Shown: piece after piece, positions 14,501 through 29,000 of the stretch
Layout of the letters: every line of letters starts with the position of its first letter
Position numbering within the stretch: position 1 is the stretch's first letter
Assembly: GCA_963966185.1 (NCBI GenBank)
Contig: CAWZYM010000275.1
Location: 315,001-379,000, forward strand
Length of the DNA: 64,000 nt
Reading direction: 5' to 3'
From: Rhabditoides inermis
Taxonomy: Eukaryota > Nematoda > Chromadorea > Rhabditida > Rhabditidae
Made by a program: the position numbers and the translations under genes
The notes under the pieces: model-generated
What the model was told of the DNA's origin: nothing
The model's database searches: none
What the model saw: only the letters and a program-made list of their open reading frames with translations

Positions 14501-16701
14501 GCTGATTTGAAGTGGTTCTCAGAAGAAAATTCGTATCAGAAATATTATTAAAGGCACAGTGGCTCTTAGTTTTTTTTTTGGATTTTTTTCATTGCTTGAC
14601 CCATGGAAACACGAAACAATAAAAGAAAACGCGAAAGAACGGCGTTTTTCGCGTTAACCCGAGAGTGCGAGTGAGTATGCAAAGAGAAGAGAGTACATTG
14701 TGATTGGAAATTGAAAAAAAAAATGCGTTTAGAGCGGTTTGCTGATCGTTACTGATAGCCTCGCATACTTCTAACCCTCGTTTAACCTGTGTTTGAATAA
14801 CCGTTTCGTGTCGCAAAAACTATGGAAAATCGTCAGAAAAAAATAGGCCCCTGTTTCTTTAAATCAGGTAATTTTTTCAGACAAGCAGAAGCACTCAATC
14901 GCGCTCGAGTCGAACTTTGCTGTGGTCAAGGAGCGCAGAGGTACTTACGCATGGGAAAAATTGTGTTCACTGTATTGTCGTACTTTACAGCGCGAATATT
15001 ATCTTTTTCCTGAAGCCTACAGATTCAAATGATCAATCACTAAAAGTCTGTGACAAGTCTGACGGCGAGCGCATGCACGCCTCTTACTTTTCCGTTCTCT
15101 CCTATCGAAAAAATATACGAGACCATTATTGAATGAATTGTAAGCGAAATACGCAACCACATTTTTGTTTGCAGCGACGTGCCCATGTTCGTCCACTATG
15201 TGTCTGTGAAAGAAAAAAAAACGATTTTGAAGACAAAGCGGGTGTTGTTCAGGTTCGCTGCCTACGCCAGCGAAGCCACTCGTGAAAGACGCCACTGCAA
15301 AGATCGTCGACAAGCTGATTGCCAATGGAGCGTGAGTGTAGACGTACCACATGTAATGTACACATGTTCTCATGCAAACCACCCAACAATTAGCGACACT
15401 TGCAGCAAGACCGTATATTATCTCTGTGAAAAAATCAATTCACGTTCGCGAAAAAAAAACACAAAAAAAACTTCAATATACTATAGGCAATTCTTTTCGA
15501 GGCGAGCCCTTCAAGACAGCCCTGGTCGGATATCGAAAGGATAGGGGTGTGGATGCCGACTGCTACTCAAGTGAACGTGTTTCAGCGACTCCAACTGCCA
15601 GGACAACTTCGGTCTGCGGCCGCTGCACTACGCCGCCATGCGGAACAACGTCTCCGCCGCCGCCGCACTCCTCCAGAACGGGTGTCATGTCGATGTGAGT
15701 GCATGTCATTTTCTGTTATAAAGCGTCCAGATAACAAAATGACTTCGATGTGAAATTTCTTGTTTACAAAAACGCCACAAAGTTGAGTTCATTGTTCAAT
15801 ATCAGAAAAATACTCGTTTCGTCTGGCCAAAAAGATCTTGTCGAATAAGAGACGCGCATTCACTACTCTCGTATCGTTTGCTCTCAGCCGGAGGACAACA
15901 ACGACATGACTCCGCTGATGACAGGCTGCGTGCACGGATCGGACGACGTGGTGGAGATGCTGCTAGATGCGGGGGCGGACAGGACGAGGTAAGAGGAGAG
16001 AGAGGGAGGGGAAAGAGATTGAAGGAGAGAGAGAAGGAGGGAGTAACGAGTCATGAAAGAGGATCGATTATCAAGAAAAAGAAAGCCCAGCAAGGCTGGT
16101 GTGACACTGATGGCGCTGCGATTTAATCTGGTATCAAGTGTGTGTGTTGAGGGACGACAACCGCAACAACACGACGCTGCACATCGCGGCGCAGCACGGC
16201 AACCTGCGCACCATGAAGATACTCCTCAATCGAGGTAAGTATGTCTCCCGGCGTCAGCCTACCGAGATCTCTCTACTGCATCCTTCCATACATTGTGATT
16301 TTCGTAGCGCACAGCTGTGATTTTCGTAGCAAACAGCTGTAACGATTCCAAATGAATGTCTGAATTCTAAGTTGATGTTTTCACGACAGCCGTGTCTACT
16401 TGATGTATAGTCGTGATTATATGCATCATACCTTTTTTGCAGCTGGTGTCAACTCTCGCGAGCTGCTGCGACGAGTGAACAATGACAAGAAGACGGCGCT
16501 GGCGCTGGCGGTAGAAGGAGACCATGTACAGGTCGGCACTCCCCCCTCTCTCTTTCTCTCTCTCTAAAATATTGTCACTTTTTATTTATCAATTTGATTA
16601 TCATAAGTGATACTAGGTGGTCTCCGAGCTTCTTCGAATCATGGCCGACGGGAAGCAGCGCATCAAGTATTGGGAGAAGTGAGTTGGAAGAGGGAGAGAG
16701 A

Positions 16702-16756
<55 letters not shown>

Positions 16757-17405
16757 TCTTATCCAACATTCAGCGAAACACTAGATGATTTGTTTGAACA
16801 AATGCGTCTTCTAATACTCTACCAGTTATAGTGATCACTTGATTATAAATTACAACCAGCGCGGCAGCGCTGGTTGGTTTGTGTTAAGCCTAGTCGCGCG
16901 CTAGAATCGGCAAAAGGCGACTGAACGAAAGGTCCCTTAGAATCTTTGCGAGAACAATGTGATGCTGATAGATGTTATCAGGATGTTAAAAAATGGTTAA
17001 GTTTCGATTTTGGTAACGCTAGCTGTTGTGGGAAGCGAGATACGCGCGCGCGCCCTCTGAGGGGCAGGCAATCCCCCGTGTACGGATGGTTTTCGGTTAC
17101 AATCCAGCATTATCTACGAACATTTTTTTAATCATCGACAAACTTGTTTCTACTTTTTATTCACGTGTTGTTACGTCTTTCTCTCACTCCACTTACCATT
17201 TATCTGGAACAGCCCGTCGAGCACATTTTCATAGTCGTCGTCGTCGTCCACCACACTCTCCTCCCTGCCAAACCCGAGCTAGTCGTAACAGCCACGAGTT
17301 CATGTAGCATGCTGAACGAGGAGAAACACAATACACAGTTGGTATAGAAAAAAACACTTACAAAAAGAACATCGATATGATTGACTTTATAAACGAATTC
17401 ATGCA

Positions 17406-17458
<53 letters not shown>

Positions 17459-20400
17459 AGGGGAAAAGGGAAATTGGAAAAAAGCAGGATGAGGAAAGAG
17501 CGAGCGACCTACCTTGTCCTGTTCGGGTATGTGAATCCTGGCGAGATAGAATGCGACGTCGAGTCTGGCCGACCATGGTCCGAGGCGAACACTCCGACTA
17601 CATCGTCACCTCTCTGTCACTCGAAATTATAAATACTTGATGCTCGGATCGACTTCGAATCGTTAACCGATGTGTAGTAACAAAACCAAATCATACGATA
17701 TTAAATTTAATTCTTCATCACAAATACAAAAAAAAACAACTCAACATCATGATATCAACAAATATAAGTATAAACCACTGCAAATCAAATCACAATCTTA
17801 CAAAGTACAAACAACAACAATCACAGTGAAATCTACAACAAATCTATTAACATAAATCAATGCATAAACATAAATCTATTAACATAAATCAATACAATCA
17901 ATAAATTCGGAAAAACAACAACAACAAAAATAAATCCACCTTGGTCTCGTGCACCATGTTGTTGGCCAAGTCGGCCACCTTGCCCGGATCGTTCAGTGTA
18001 GTCGCCGAAACGCCAGCAGTCTACAACACCAAACATTGAACAAAAATGAAACTTGAAAAACGCACCTGGTCGAGTTGGGTGTCAACTGGAAGGCTGGGCT
18101 GCATCCCCATATTGCACCTGTTCATCAGGCTGATGTTGAGCTGCTGCACCGATGACGACTGGGCACTCTGAAACATTCAGTAAATATAAATGTATTTCAC
18201 ATGGAACATCAAACAAAAATTCAACATAACCACATACCTTTGTTTCTCCCATAATGAAATACTGCTTTCCAGTGACGTCATCCCAGGTCACATCGGGGAC
18301 AACCTGAATTCATATGATTAAGTGATATTTACAATACCCACCTGCTTCACAGCCGTGATTGAAGACCCGCGATCTATCCACGTTTCCTGAAACAAATAAT
18401 ATTAATAATGTGAGAAAAATTTCAACCCAGTCTCACCTTCTCGCAGTCGTCAAGCGGCGGTGTGTACGTTGCAGAAGTTCCGGCCAGAAGGTCTCCATTG
18501 GGAACATACTAAAATAAATAATGAAACTTTCTTAACATCATGTTTGTCACCCGGTCGAAGATGGCGTCCACCTCAGAGTCATCCTGAGTGTGCAGATCCT
18601 CCTTCATTTTGTCTCTCGACAAAGATCGTTTCATAGAGCGCTTTTTCTGAGGCGGAGCAGATATTCCATACTGAAACGATACGATAAACAAATTATAGCC
18701 AGCAAACAATTATACATACTGTGACAGGCGCCTTCCTGACACGTGTGCTCCGTCTCCGACTTTCGTTCATACTGTAATAGAAAAGTCCATGAATAGCATA
18801 TTACGTTCATTAATATTAATAAATATATTGTAGTTTGAAAGACATCCCAAAAACAAACAATCAACAAACAAAACAAAACGTTTGCGTCACATGTTCAATC
18901 CGGTCACAACTTTTTATTTCTCAGCATTGGGTCACAAAAATAATAATTCGAGAATGAAGAGACATGTGAAGTTAGACACGCGGACTGTCCATCGCTTTTT
19001 CCTTTCAATACGCGGTGTGTCCGTCTCGTTTTTGACCCGACACGTGCATTGTCCGTCTCATTTTTTCAAAAAACGTGGTGTGTCCAAAAGAGATATACGC
19101 GCTGTGTCCATCAATTTCATCTCATTTTTCTACAATACGTCGGTTGTCCGTCTCTTTTTTGGCAGAGAGAGGTCTGTTCAAAAGTCAAATACGTGGTGGG
19201 TCCGGAAGGGTTTTCTAGGGGGGGGGGGGGGGGTGGCGCGCACCGGCTGCCCCCAGCAGACAGGAGGTGCACATTCCGCACTGCCTGTGGACTGCACTGA
19301 TATCGTTCAGATCGCGAGCTCTGCCGTGCGCACAGTAGTGTTGTGGTTAGCGATTGCGCCCGTTGTGACACATGGCTCGAGTTCGGTTCCGGCTGGTGGC
19401 AAACCTTTTGTAATATATGATTTTACATAGAAATGACATTGGAATTGTAAATTTTCCCATCAGCATTACCTAAGCTTTTTTTGCAAAATTTATACAATTT
19501 TGGACTCAACAAGGTGGGTGAACTGTTGGATTTCTTTTAAAAAATGTTTGGTGGTTTATGTTAATGCAATTAGATTTATATGAAATCCAATAAAAGTACA
19601 TTCATTATCTTTTAAAAGGACTTCCGTAAGAGAAGAGTTTGTGTTACTCAACGTAATGCAACAAAAGCTCATGCATTTTATCAATCGAAATAGTACACAA
19701 ACCTGCTCCAATAGTTCAACAAAATATATATGATCGATCAGAAACCGAAATCAATTTGCCGACGTACAACATTTGCTCGCAATAGTTTTTATTGCAGAAA
19801 GAGCAGGTTTGTTTACTATTTCGATTGATAAAATGCATGAGCTTTTGTTGCATTACGTTGAGTAACACAAACTCTTCTCTTACGGAAGTCCTTTTAAAAG
19901 ATAATGTGTGTTTGAATGGGAACGATGGATTCCTATATTAGATGTGTTGATGAAAGAAGTGCTGTGTGTCAGGTCGGAGCGCTCTCTGCTGCATCTAGCC
20001 GCTCGCAAGGGCTACCTCGACTGCCTACGCGAACTCGTCTCTGTGAGTACTCACTTATATATATAGTATATATATATATATATTGGCAAAACTCTGCGAA
20101 CTCGTGGTTTCCTGGTTTGTTTTGCCAATATATATATATATATATATTGGCAAAACAAACCAGGAAACCACGAGTTCGCAGAGTCGTGTTCCAACAGTAT
20201 ATATATATATATATTGGCAAAACAAACCAGGAAACCACGAGTTCGCAGAGTCGTGTTCCAACAGTATATATATATATATATTGGCAAAACAAACCAGGAA
20301 ACCACGAGTTCGCAGAGTCGTGTTCCAACAGTATATATATATATATATATTGGCAAAACAAACCAGGAAACCACGAGTTCGCAGAGTCGTGTTCCAACAG

Positions 20401-21720
20401 TATATATATATATATATTGGCAAAACAAACCAGGAAACCACGAGTTCGCAGAGTCGTGTTCCAACAGTATATATATATATATATTGGCAAAACAAACCAG
20501 GAAACCACGAGTTCGCAGAGTCGTGTTCCAACAGTATATATATATATATATATTGGCAAAACAAACCAGGAAACCACGAGTTCGCAGAGTCGTGTTTGTT
20601 CCGGTTAGTAGACTATTCGTCTTTTTTTTTTCGCAAACGACTACGAAAACATTCCATTCTTCACTTTTTCTAAGAGGGAGGGGGGGGCAGAGCCTATTAT
20701 CTCTAACATATAAGTAGTTTATTGTTCCCAGGTGTGACACTGTCACTGACTGATAACAAATCGAACGATTGCTACTTATTAACATGTAAAAAAAGAAAAA
20801 GAAAACGACAAAGACACTCAAATGAGCGCGGGATTGTTTGAAACTGGCATGGGGCGCACTTTGCGTGTTGCAGATGGACTTCCCGATTCATTCGCGGGAC
20901 GAATGCCTGCGCACTGCCCTACACGACGCGGCAGCAGCCAACCAGCCCGACGCGTGCCGATTTCTGCTCGACACCGCGGTACGCCATTCCTATCATAGCA
21001 TGCATCATTTGTTGTTTCTCATCGAGTGCCTGTCACGTGATAACCCGTCCGTTGCAGCCCGACCTTTTGGAGTCTGCGGACGACACTGGCCAGACGGCGC
21101 TGCTCCTCGCCGCGCCCAGCAACGCTCTGGAGGCCATCAAGGTACATAGCATGGAGAATCAGGTAGCCCACCTCAGTCAGGTGACACGACAGAACCAGGG
21201 TGTGTCGTGTAAACTGCGCATGCTTTTGGTACCGTTTTGAAGATACGTTGACAACGTTGACAACGATTTTTGTTTTGCATTGAACCGACAGTTTTCATTA
21301 TCTAAATGATGCTGCGAAACAAAATGATCACAGTCGCGACATGCGCCAGACGATTCTACAAATGCGGTTTGTAGGTACCCAGGTAGTTCGACTTCCGAAT
21401 GCTTTCGCTACAGGACCGAACATCGGGATTCGAAATTTTTCGAATGACTTGTTTCAAAAAGGCCTTATATACATGACAGTAGTAGAGTTTACACGTACAT
21501 GCTGTGTCCGCAGGTGCTGGTCTCGTTCGGAGCGAATCCACTCGCCATAGACAAGAACGGAAAGACTGTCGTCTACATGGCGGCAAAGTACAACGGCGTC
21601 CGACTGCTCGAGGTGCCCCCCCTCTCTCTCTCCTTCTCTTCCTCTTCCTCTCCCTCTTTCTCTTTCATTTTCTCTCTCCTTCTTTCTCTTCCACTCTCTA
21701 TCCCTCTTTCTTCATCACTC

Positions 21721-21768
<48 letters not shown>

Positions 21769-22835
21769 CTCTCTATCTATCTTTTATCCACTCTCCTTCT
21801 CTCTTTATGACTTTATGTGCCCTGGTAACAGTGCTATGCTTGTGACGCGATGTTTGCAGTACATGATCGAGCTGTTCTCGGGCAAGGCGCACGAGTCTCG
21901 CACGCTGCGCCCCGTCGGCAACCCGCTCAAGGCAAGTCTGGTTCTGCGCAAATATATTATCACGAATCAAATCCGAAGCCCTAGGAAACATCAAACTGTC
22001 TCTCCTATGTACTTTTTTTAGGTGTTCTGAAGAGTTTTCGGAACTCTGAAACCATCACAGAGAGGCGCTCGGTCAGAGTCTAGTTGAAGAAACGTTTGAA
22101 GAGACTCGCCATTGTGTTGTTGTAGGGGTGTTTAGACTTCTCTGAAACATTTTTTCGACGGTATCCGAAGTGGTTAGGGGGCGATCGCAGTTAGTTTGGT
22201 CTCTCGTGAGCAGTTGGTAGCTAATTCGGAGAGTTGAAAGAAGTTGCGAGGTGTTTGGAATTCCGTAAATAGTTGGAAGACACTGCTTGCTACTTGTGCG
22301 AATGGCTGGTTGCTTTGAGAACCTGCTGAACGCGTGCGACCAGAATCAGGACACTCCCATGCACATTGTCGCCGCCAACGGATACATCGAGACCTGCCAG
22401 GTGCGTCGAGTTCAAGCAGCAGTCATTCTCTCTGAAATACGAGAACATTCTTTTTGCGTAACCGATGCTCTAGAGGTCCAGTATCGGCACACTTTGATTG
22501 ACGAATCAGAATTGTTTTGCGCGATGGTCAGGCACGCGTAGTAATAGTTTTTTTGTGAATGTACCTCGTGATGCTTCATTGTAGTTTGATGTGTGTAGTT
22601 TGTGTGTTTGTAGCTGCTGTACTCGCATGGCGCGCGGATCGATGTGATGAACGAGGACGAGGAGACGCCGCTCCATCTCGCCGCGGCTAGGGGTGGGTAG
22701 AGGGAGTTTCAAACTCTTGCATGTGAGTCTGGTGTGCGCAGATTGTTCAAAAACGCGGAGTGTCACATAAGGGGAGTCTTCACTCTAGCAACAACGACCA
22801 CCAGAAAGTGCGCATGTATGTAGCCTGTAGCCTGT

Positions 22836-22873
<38 letters not shown>

Positions 22874-24386
22874 CCTCTCTCTCTTTCTTACTTTCTCTCG
22901 TCAGGTTGTGACGTTGTAAGAATTGGAATTGCATATTTGTGATATCGAGTTGCTGCGAGTACGGTGTTGGTTGGCAGGCCGTACGGCGGTGGTGCGTCAG
23001 CTGGTGGAGTGGGATCGTAGGACGGCGTTGCACAAGGACGACAGCGGAGACACGCCGCTCCACTCGGCCGCCAAACACGGTGTGTATGGGAACATCAGTA
23101 GTGTCACTGCCGAGTTTAACAATGTGAACATTGTTGCTTACTAATGAATGATGGTGCAAGTACATAGTTCAACACGATGATAAAGTTGGCAAAATATAAT
23201 AAGACCCACTATCTTCCCCATGGGAGAACAGACCACGAACGGGTGGTACGGTAACTAAGAGCACTGCCAAATTTGAAAGAATGTAAAATACGAGCGGTAG
23301 CAGGACTCGAACCTGCGAATGAGCGCAGTCCGAAAATTGCTAGGTTAACATCTAATCGACTGTGCCAATGAGGACGTGGCATGATCCTTTCATTGAGCGA
23401 TGATGTATTGCGCGCTTGTGGTTTTTGTGAAGAAAGTAGACAATAATGAGACACAAGCATGAAAGACGATTTGATTATTTTCGAAAGCATACGTTTCAGC
23501 TGAAAATGAATGGTTTTCCTTCGCACAGTCCGTCTTTAATTGATAGCAAATCAACTATAGGCTGCGCCAGAGCGATAGTTTCCGATCTACCTCGCTTGCT
23601 GTTCAAAATACGGTGCCATAACCGTCTGCCTCTCTTGTTTCGCGCGCTATTGCCGAGAGCTGACTCTTCGTCTTCCTCTGATCTACCCCACCGCGCCCTT
23701 ATTGCGAGCATAGAACTATAGATGTCTCAATACTAGCAAATTGCACACGCCAATTCTTCAATTCGATTATTATTCCCGCACCATTCGCGTGTCATGACTG
23801 CCTAGCTCCGGTCGTGCGCTGGCAGCGCAATTCTGAATATACCGTAGCGATCACTGATCCATGCTTTGGTCATCGGACATGATGCGAGAGTCTCATAAAA
23901 TATGTATCACAGCTCACAGCGTATGCGACGTGCTTGCGCGCAAATTGTGCTCCTTGCGAATTGGAGAGAAATTTATTAGTTTTTACTCGACTGCGAAAGA
24001 TGACGGGATAGTGTGAGTATATGATTGTGTTACTGTGATTTGATTTAGGTTGTCTCGGATACACACTAATCATAGTTTCAATTTACTTTTCGCCGTTTCA
24101 AGTATAATACCTATTTGAGCGTCGTCTCAGTGTCGGTTGACTATAAGTATGTGTGCTTGAGAATTATAAAATATATCACGTAGTAATCATAGAGTGATAA
24201 ATGTAGTAAAAAACGCAGACCTTGCAAAAAGGTCGTTTTTCATCCTTTTCATTCTTTTCTTCTTTTTCGCTTTTCCCATATCTGCACAGAATGAATGCTG
24301 CCCCTTCTTACCCTGCCATTCGTACGCGCGAGAGCAATTTGAAATGTCTACTCGTTATAGACGTGCCTAGTAATTCCCCCCTAGCA

Positions 24387-24428
<42 letters not shown>

Positions 24429-24659
24429 TCTCTCTCCTCCTCTTGCCTCTCTTTCCATCCACTAGAGGGAAGCGACAGATGGGAGTGGAATATATTAGAG
24501 AGGGGGATATATGAGAGTCATGCTAATCGGGAGAGAGAAGGACGTAAGAGAGGAAGGAAAGGGAGGGGGTGCGCGGCCAGCCTGCAACCAACAGCTGTCG
24601 CCAAACAAGGCCGATTTGCATACGACTGGAGAGGGAGTAGAGAGAGAGTGTGTGTGAAG

Positions 24660-24704
<45 letters not shown>

Positions 24705-25604
24705 AGCTGCCACTACCATTGACCATTCCACTAATTGCCGTCTTCGGGAAATGGGATGTCGAGAGTTCGTAACGCGAACATTGAACATCGTATTTTCTCG
24801 ATAGTACGCATTCGCTAGTCTATTGCATTAAACTGTAAAACGTCTACATAAAAGTCATGGTTTATTGAACTTATGCGGATTCACAGTACGGGCATACGGT
24901 ACGGAAAAGATTACATGTGGACCTTTGATACACATGACAGAAAGTGAAAGGAAATGCTGATGATGATCTCGGCTGAAGATCAAATTTGTTGAGTTTATTG
25001 TTACTATCTTTTCGATAAAGCGTTGCAACCTGGGCATACATTCCACATTCATCCCTATAGCTTGGTCTTGTGCATTATATGTGGATATGTGCACACGAGA
25101 GAGCAGCGGTCATTCGATCTCCTCCCGCGCCATGTATAATCATTTGCGTGATTAATATCCGGTTTCGATATTGGCATATATGCGCATCTGTCTCTTTCCC
25201 CTTCTCCCTCTTCCTCTTTCTTACTCACTCACTCCCTTGGAGTGCTTACCTCACGAACCTACAATTAGGATTCCCGGGTGTGCTAATCTGGCTCTCTCTC
25301 TCTCTCTCCCTAATTGCTCTCGACGGATCGAATATTCGAGAAATGTGAAATTTGAAGCTGAAAGGAATTGAGAATGGCTTTTTTGCGTCCGGTGATGCTG
25401 TCTGTATCCTCTCAAAGCTTCATGCAAAAGCGTGTTAGAGTCACTGTAGTAAATCATAATAAGTATTTTACTTCAACGTGTGTGTTACATGGCATCATTT
25501 TGAGAACACGGGTACATTACAAATAAAAATGCATTGTGAGTTTTCAAATGTCATATAGTCCATATTTCAGCGTGACAACTCGATTTTTATAGCTCCTTTT
25601 TCTC

Positions 25605-25639
<35 letters not shown>

Positions 25640-25885
25640 AGCCATCCGCGCGGGAAGGTATGCTTTGTCCTTGCGCAGTCAGTCTCTTCATGCGTTCTTT
25701 GAGCGTTTCGCTCCGCTGACCTGCCTAGCCGACTAATGCAAATCAACTTTTTTGTTGAATGGGGAAATTTTGCAAATCCCTAAATCCCTTTCGTACTTTT
25801 TTCATGCGAAGCGTGAGGGATGTGGTCAAGCGGCTAGGAAAGGAAAGAGAGAGTAATATGGGCAGAAGAGAGGGAGATAGAGGGG

Positions 25886-25917
<32 letters not shown>

Positions 25918-25965
25918 AGAGGGAGCACATGCGAGAAATGCAATGCGCCTCGTACCGCCAGCTAT

Positions 25966-26005
<40 letters not shown>

Positions 26006-29000
26006 TCTATATATCACCATTAAGGTGCCCGCACATGCAAATCGCTACTGATTCCTACTGTGTGAGAGCACCTAGCATACACTCGAGACGAGAGTATCCC
26101 CCCCCCCCCTTCCCTCCAGCAATTGTCTCCCGTTACGCAAGACTGCTCGTGGTCAAATCGGGTTGTCTGAGGAGCGTTTGATGTGAGAGTGGGGGGAATA
26201 GGGGAATAGAGGGGGGGGGGGGCACCTGCAATTAAGCCTCCGGGTAGGGAGACAATGGACACCGGCGGCACGGGGAACCTTCCACGATGCCTGCGCATTG
26301 ATTGACACTAAGCCGACGCAAGTTGCTGGCGGGATTAAGCGCGCCACGGAACAGCAGAAACATCGTCACACTGATCCTATCGCACTTGCCTTGTTGCCCT
26401 GCTTCCTTCCCGCACCTTCTGCATGTACCGTAGCCAGAGTAGCCGTACTTGGCACGCTCGCGCAAGTGCGGAGCCCGCCCTCAGTAGCCGGAGGCGGCGG
26501 CTCGCTGTCTGCGTCTCTCACACAGCCACGCTTCCTCTCCCACTCTCTGCCGCCCATAATTGGCTCTCTCTATCTCTCTCTTCTCTCCGCTCTGCTCTGC
26601 CTCCGCCTCAGTCGACTCTGTGCCACCCGCCACAGCAGGTCTACTAGACCCACTACATAGTACCACTACCATTGAATATTCTTTGCACGATGCGTTGTGC
26701 GAACTGACCATATTCCGGTGCGCCGATATTCATTGTGCTCTGAAATTGGGCGGGTGGAGCGTGTGTGTGTGAGAGAGTGCGTGCCCCGAGGGCATGCCGT
26801 ATATTGATCGTGGCAGTGGCTGGCCGCGTGCCAAGGCGCGAGCGTGCGTCGCCTGAGAGTGTCTCATCACTCGCATCGCCACTGTTGGCAGTGGCGCAAC
26901 GCGGCTCGTGTCCTCTCTGTTCCCAGTCGCATGAGTGGCAGGTGTCTCCGGGGGGTCGCCGCTGCGAGCATGCGAACACCTGCTTGACCCTAGGCGGATA
27001 ATCGCCGCCCTCCCTCTCTCTCCCGCTCCTTACCCCCATCTGCCCCTGCCCGCCCCCTCGCTCCTCATTTGCATACGGCACAAGCGCGCTGTCCGGCTGT
27101 GCTATTCCTACACCGCCGCCTCCTCGGAGATGCCAGGTACGTGGGCGTGAGACGTCTTCTGCCATGCCTCGCTTCGCCTTCGCCGGTGACTTTGGTGATA
27201 CTCAGTCAACTAAGGCACGCGGTGAATGCCAAGCGAGCATGGATTGGATGGAGGTGGTCGAGTACTCTGACTCTTCGATTAGTCGTTTCTCGAGCATCGT
27301 GTACTGATTGGCTGATTGGCCGGCGTCGGCTGCAGCCGAATAGGCTTGATTTGCCGAGCGCGGCACCCGCATAGAATATTCTTCCTGCACGCCGCCGCGG
27401 CATATACATATATATGAAGAAAGGCGCGGCGGCGGCGGGAGAATCTAATATCGAGTCGTCTTTTCACCCGCCCCCTCCATCCTTCTGTCCCCTTTACCCG
27501 ATATTCTCACATCACTCAGAGGCAGTCGACCCCACAAATAAAGACGAGTACCGGTTTCGTATTTGAATGATGTATAGTGTTTGTTTGAACCATATACGAA
27601 TACACTTGTGGCTACATAAACGTATTTGACATGTTCTATGTTTGTGCGGCAGTGCGTGCGGTGGGAGGCCTCCGTGCCAATTAGCTACTCGGTCCATAAA
27701 ATACTAGGCGTTAGAGAGGAAGGGGCGATGGCGAGCGGTTTTGGGTATGCGGTATGAATACGCACGCAACAGAAAAGAGGGGAGTGGTTGAATGAAATCG
27801 GGTAGAGGAAAAGAGAAAGCCTATTTGAGTATGTATGCTAGCAAACGGTCTAAGAGCAGAGTATTTCTGGAAACTGACCATCAATAAAAAATCAAGTGGG
27901 TGGTATTGAATAGTTTCAACTTGTCTGAACCGTTTCAGACGTTGTTTTTGATGAGTTTTTTGTTCAATATGTCTGTCGGAGTTTTTCTTGATCTCATGTA
28001 AAATCATAACGTTATTGAGTTTGCTACAAACGCACCTGATTGCTGAAAAGAGGGAGAAAGAGGGAGGGAAAGGGAGAGGGAGATAGAGGGAGATAAAGAG
28101 AAACGCTTAAAGATAGTAGACAAGATACTGGCCGCTGAAGGCCGCTGAACAACTTCGGAGAATCTCGCTCGCACTAAAATAGTCGCGACAAAAACAAAAC
28201 CAATCTGAACTGGTGCAATATTATTCAGATTATGAATAGATACCGGCTGAGAGAATGAATATAGAATGTGCAGGTGGCTAGAATGTCTGAGACGTTCAAT
28301 CGTTTAAATAAAATGAAACACACGTCTTTCACAAACAAACACACACACTTCCAAGTTCTCTGTGATGAGATATAGTTGAACGAACTTTTGCAGGCCACGA
28401 CATCGCAGTGGGAGTGTTGCTGGGAGCGGGAGCAGATATCCAGGCCAGCAATGTCTACGAGGTACGCTCTGCCACCACTCTTCTTTCTGTCTCTTCTCGA
28501 CAGCCTTGTTCAAAACGCCACGGTTGTGTTACGCTGTAGACTGGAAGAAATATACATTTGACTACTCAAATGAAAATACGCATTCTTTGTGCGGAACCAC
28601 AGAACAGTCTGTGAATACGCCCGATAAATGTCGGAAGAATTTTTTCACGAGTATAGGCTGACTATCTTTATATACAAAACTATAGTAGCAATCAGCCTTC
28701 ACTTTGAAAAAAAATACTTTTAGAATTTCTTGCAACTAATTTAACACTACTGGCGGTTGTCCTCTAACTCTCCTTCAAATTTAGGCTGACGACGTGGTGT
28801 GTGTTGCAGGAGACGGCGCTGCACTGCGCGACGCGGGGCGGGCATCTGGAGGTGGTGCGCACGCTGATCCAGAAGGGCGCCCCAGTCGAAGGCGACGACG
28901 ACCCCAAGTGAGTGCCCAGTGACCGTGGAGATGTGGGATGGGGTGGTGGAAACGATTAGCGAGATCAATGATATCAAGTGAGTGCGCGATAGAGACGTCG

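Noticed and set aside
18882..19430. 182-residue plus-strand frame
   Set aside because: Its second half is the SINE copy at 19211 (the same residues appear at 44365-44634); the first half has no features.
19916..20821. Overlapping 170-256 residue frames on both strands
   Set aside because: Created by the 67-bp tandem array, whose unit length happens to keep frames open.
26653..27165. 170-residue minus-strand frame in TRPA intron 20
   Set aside because: GC-rich DNA keeps frames open; no domain, no splice or start context.
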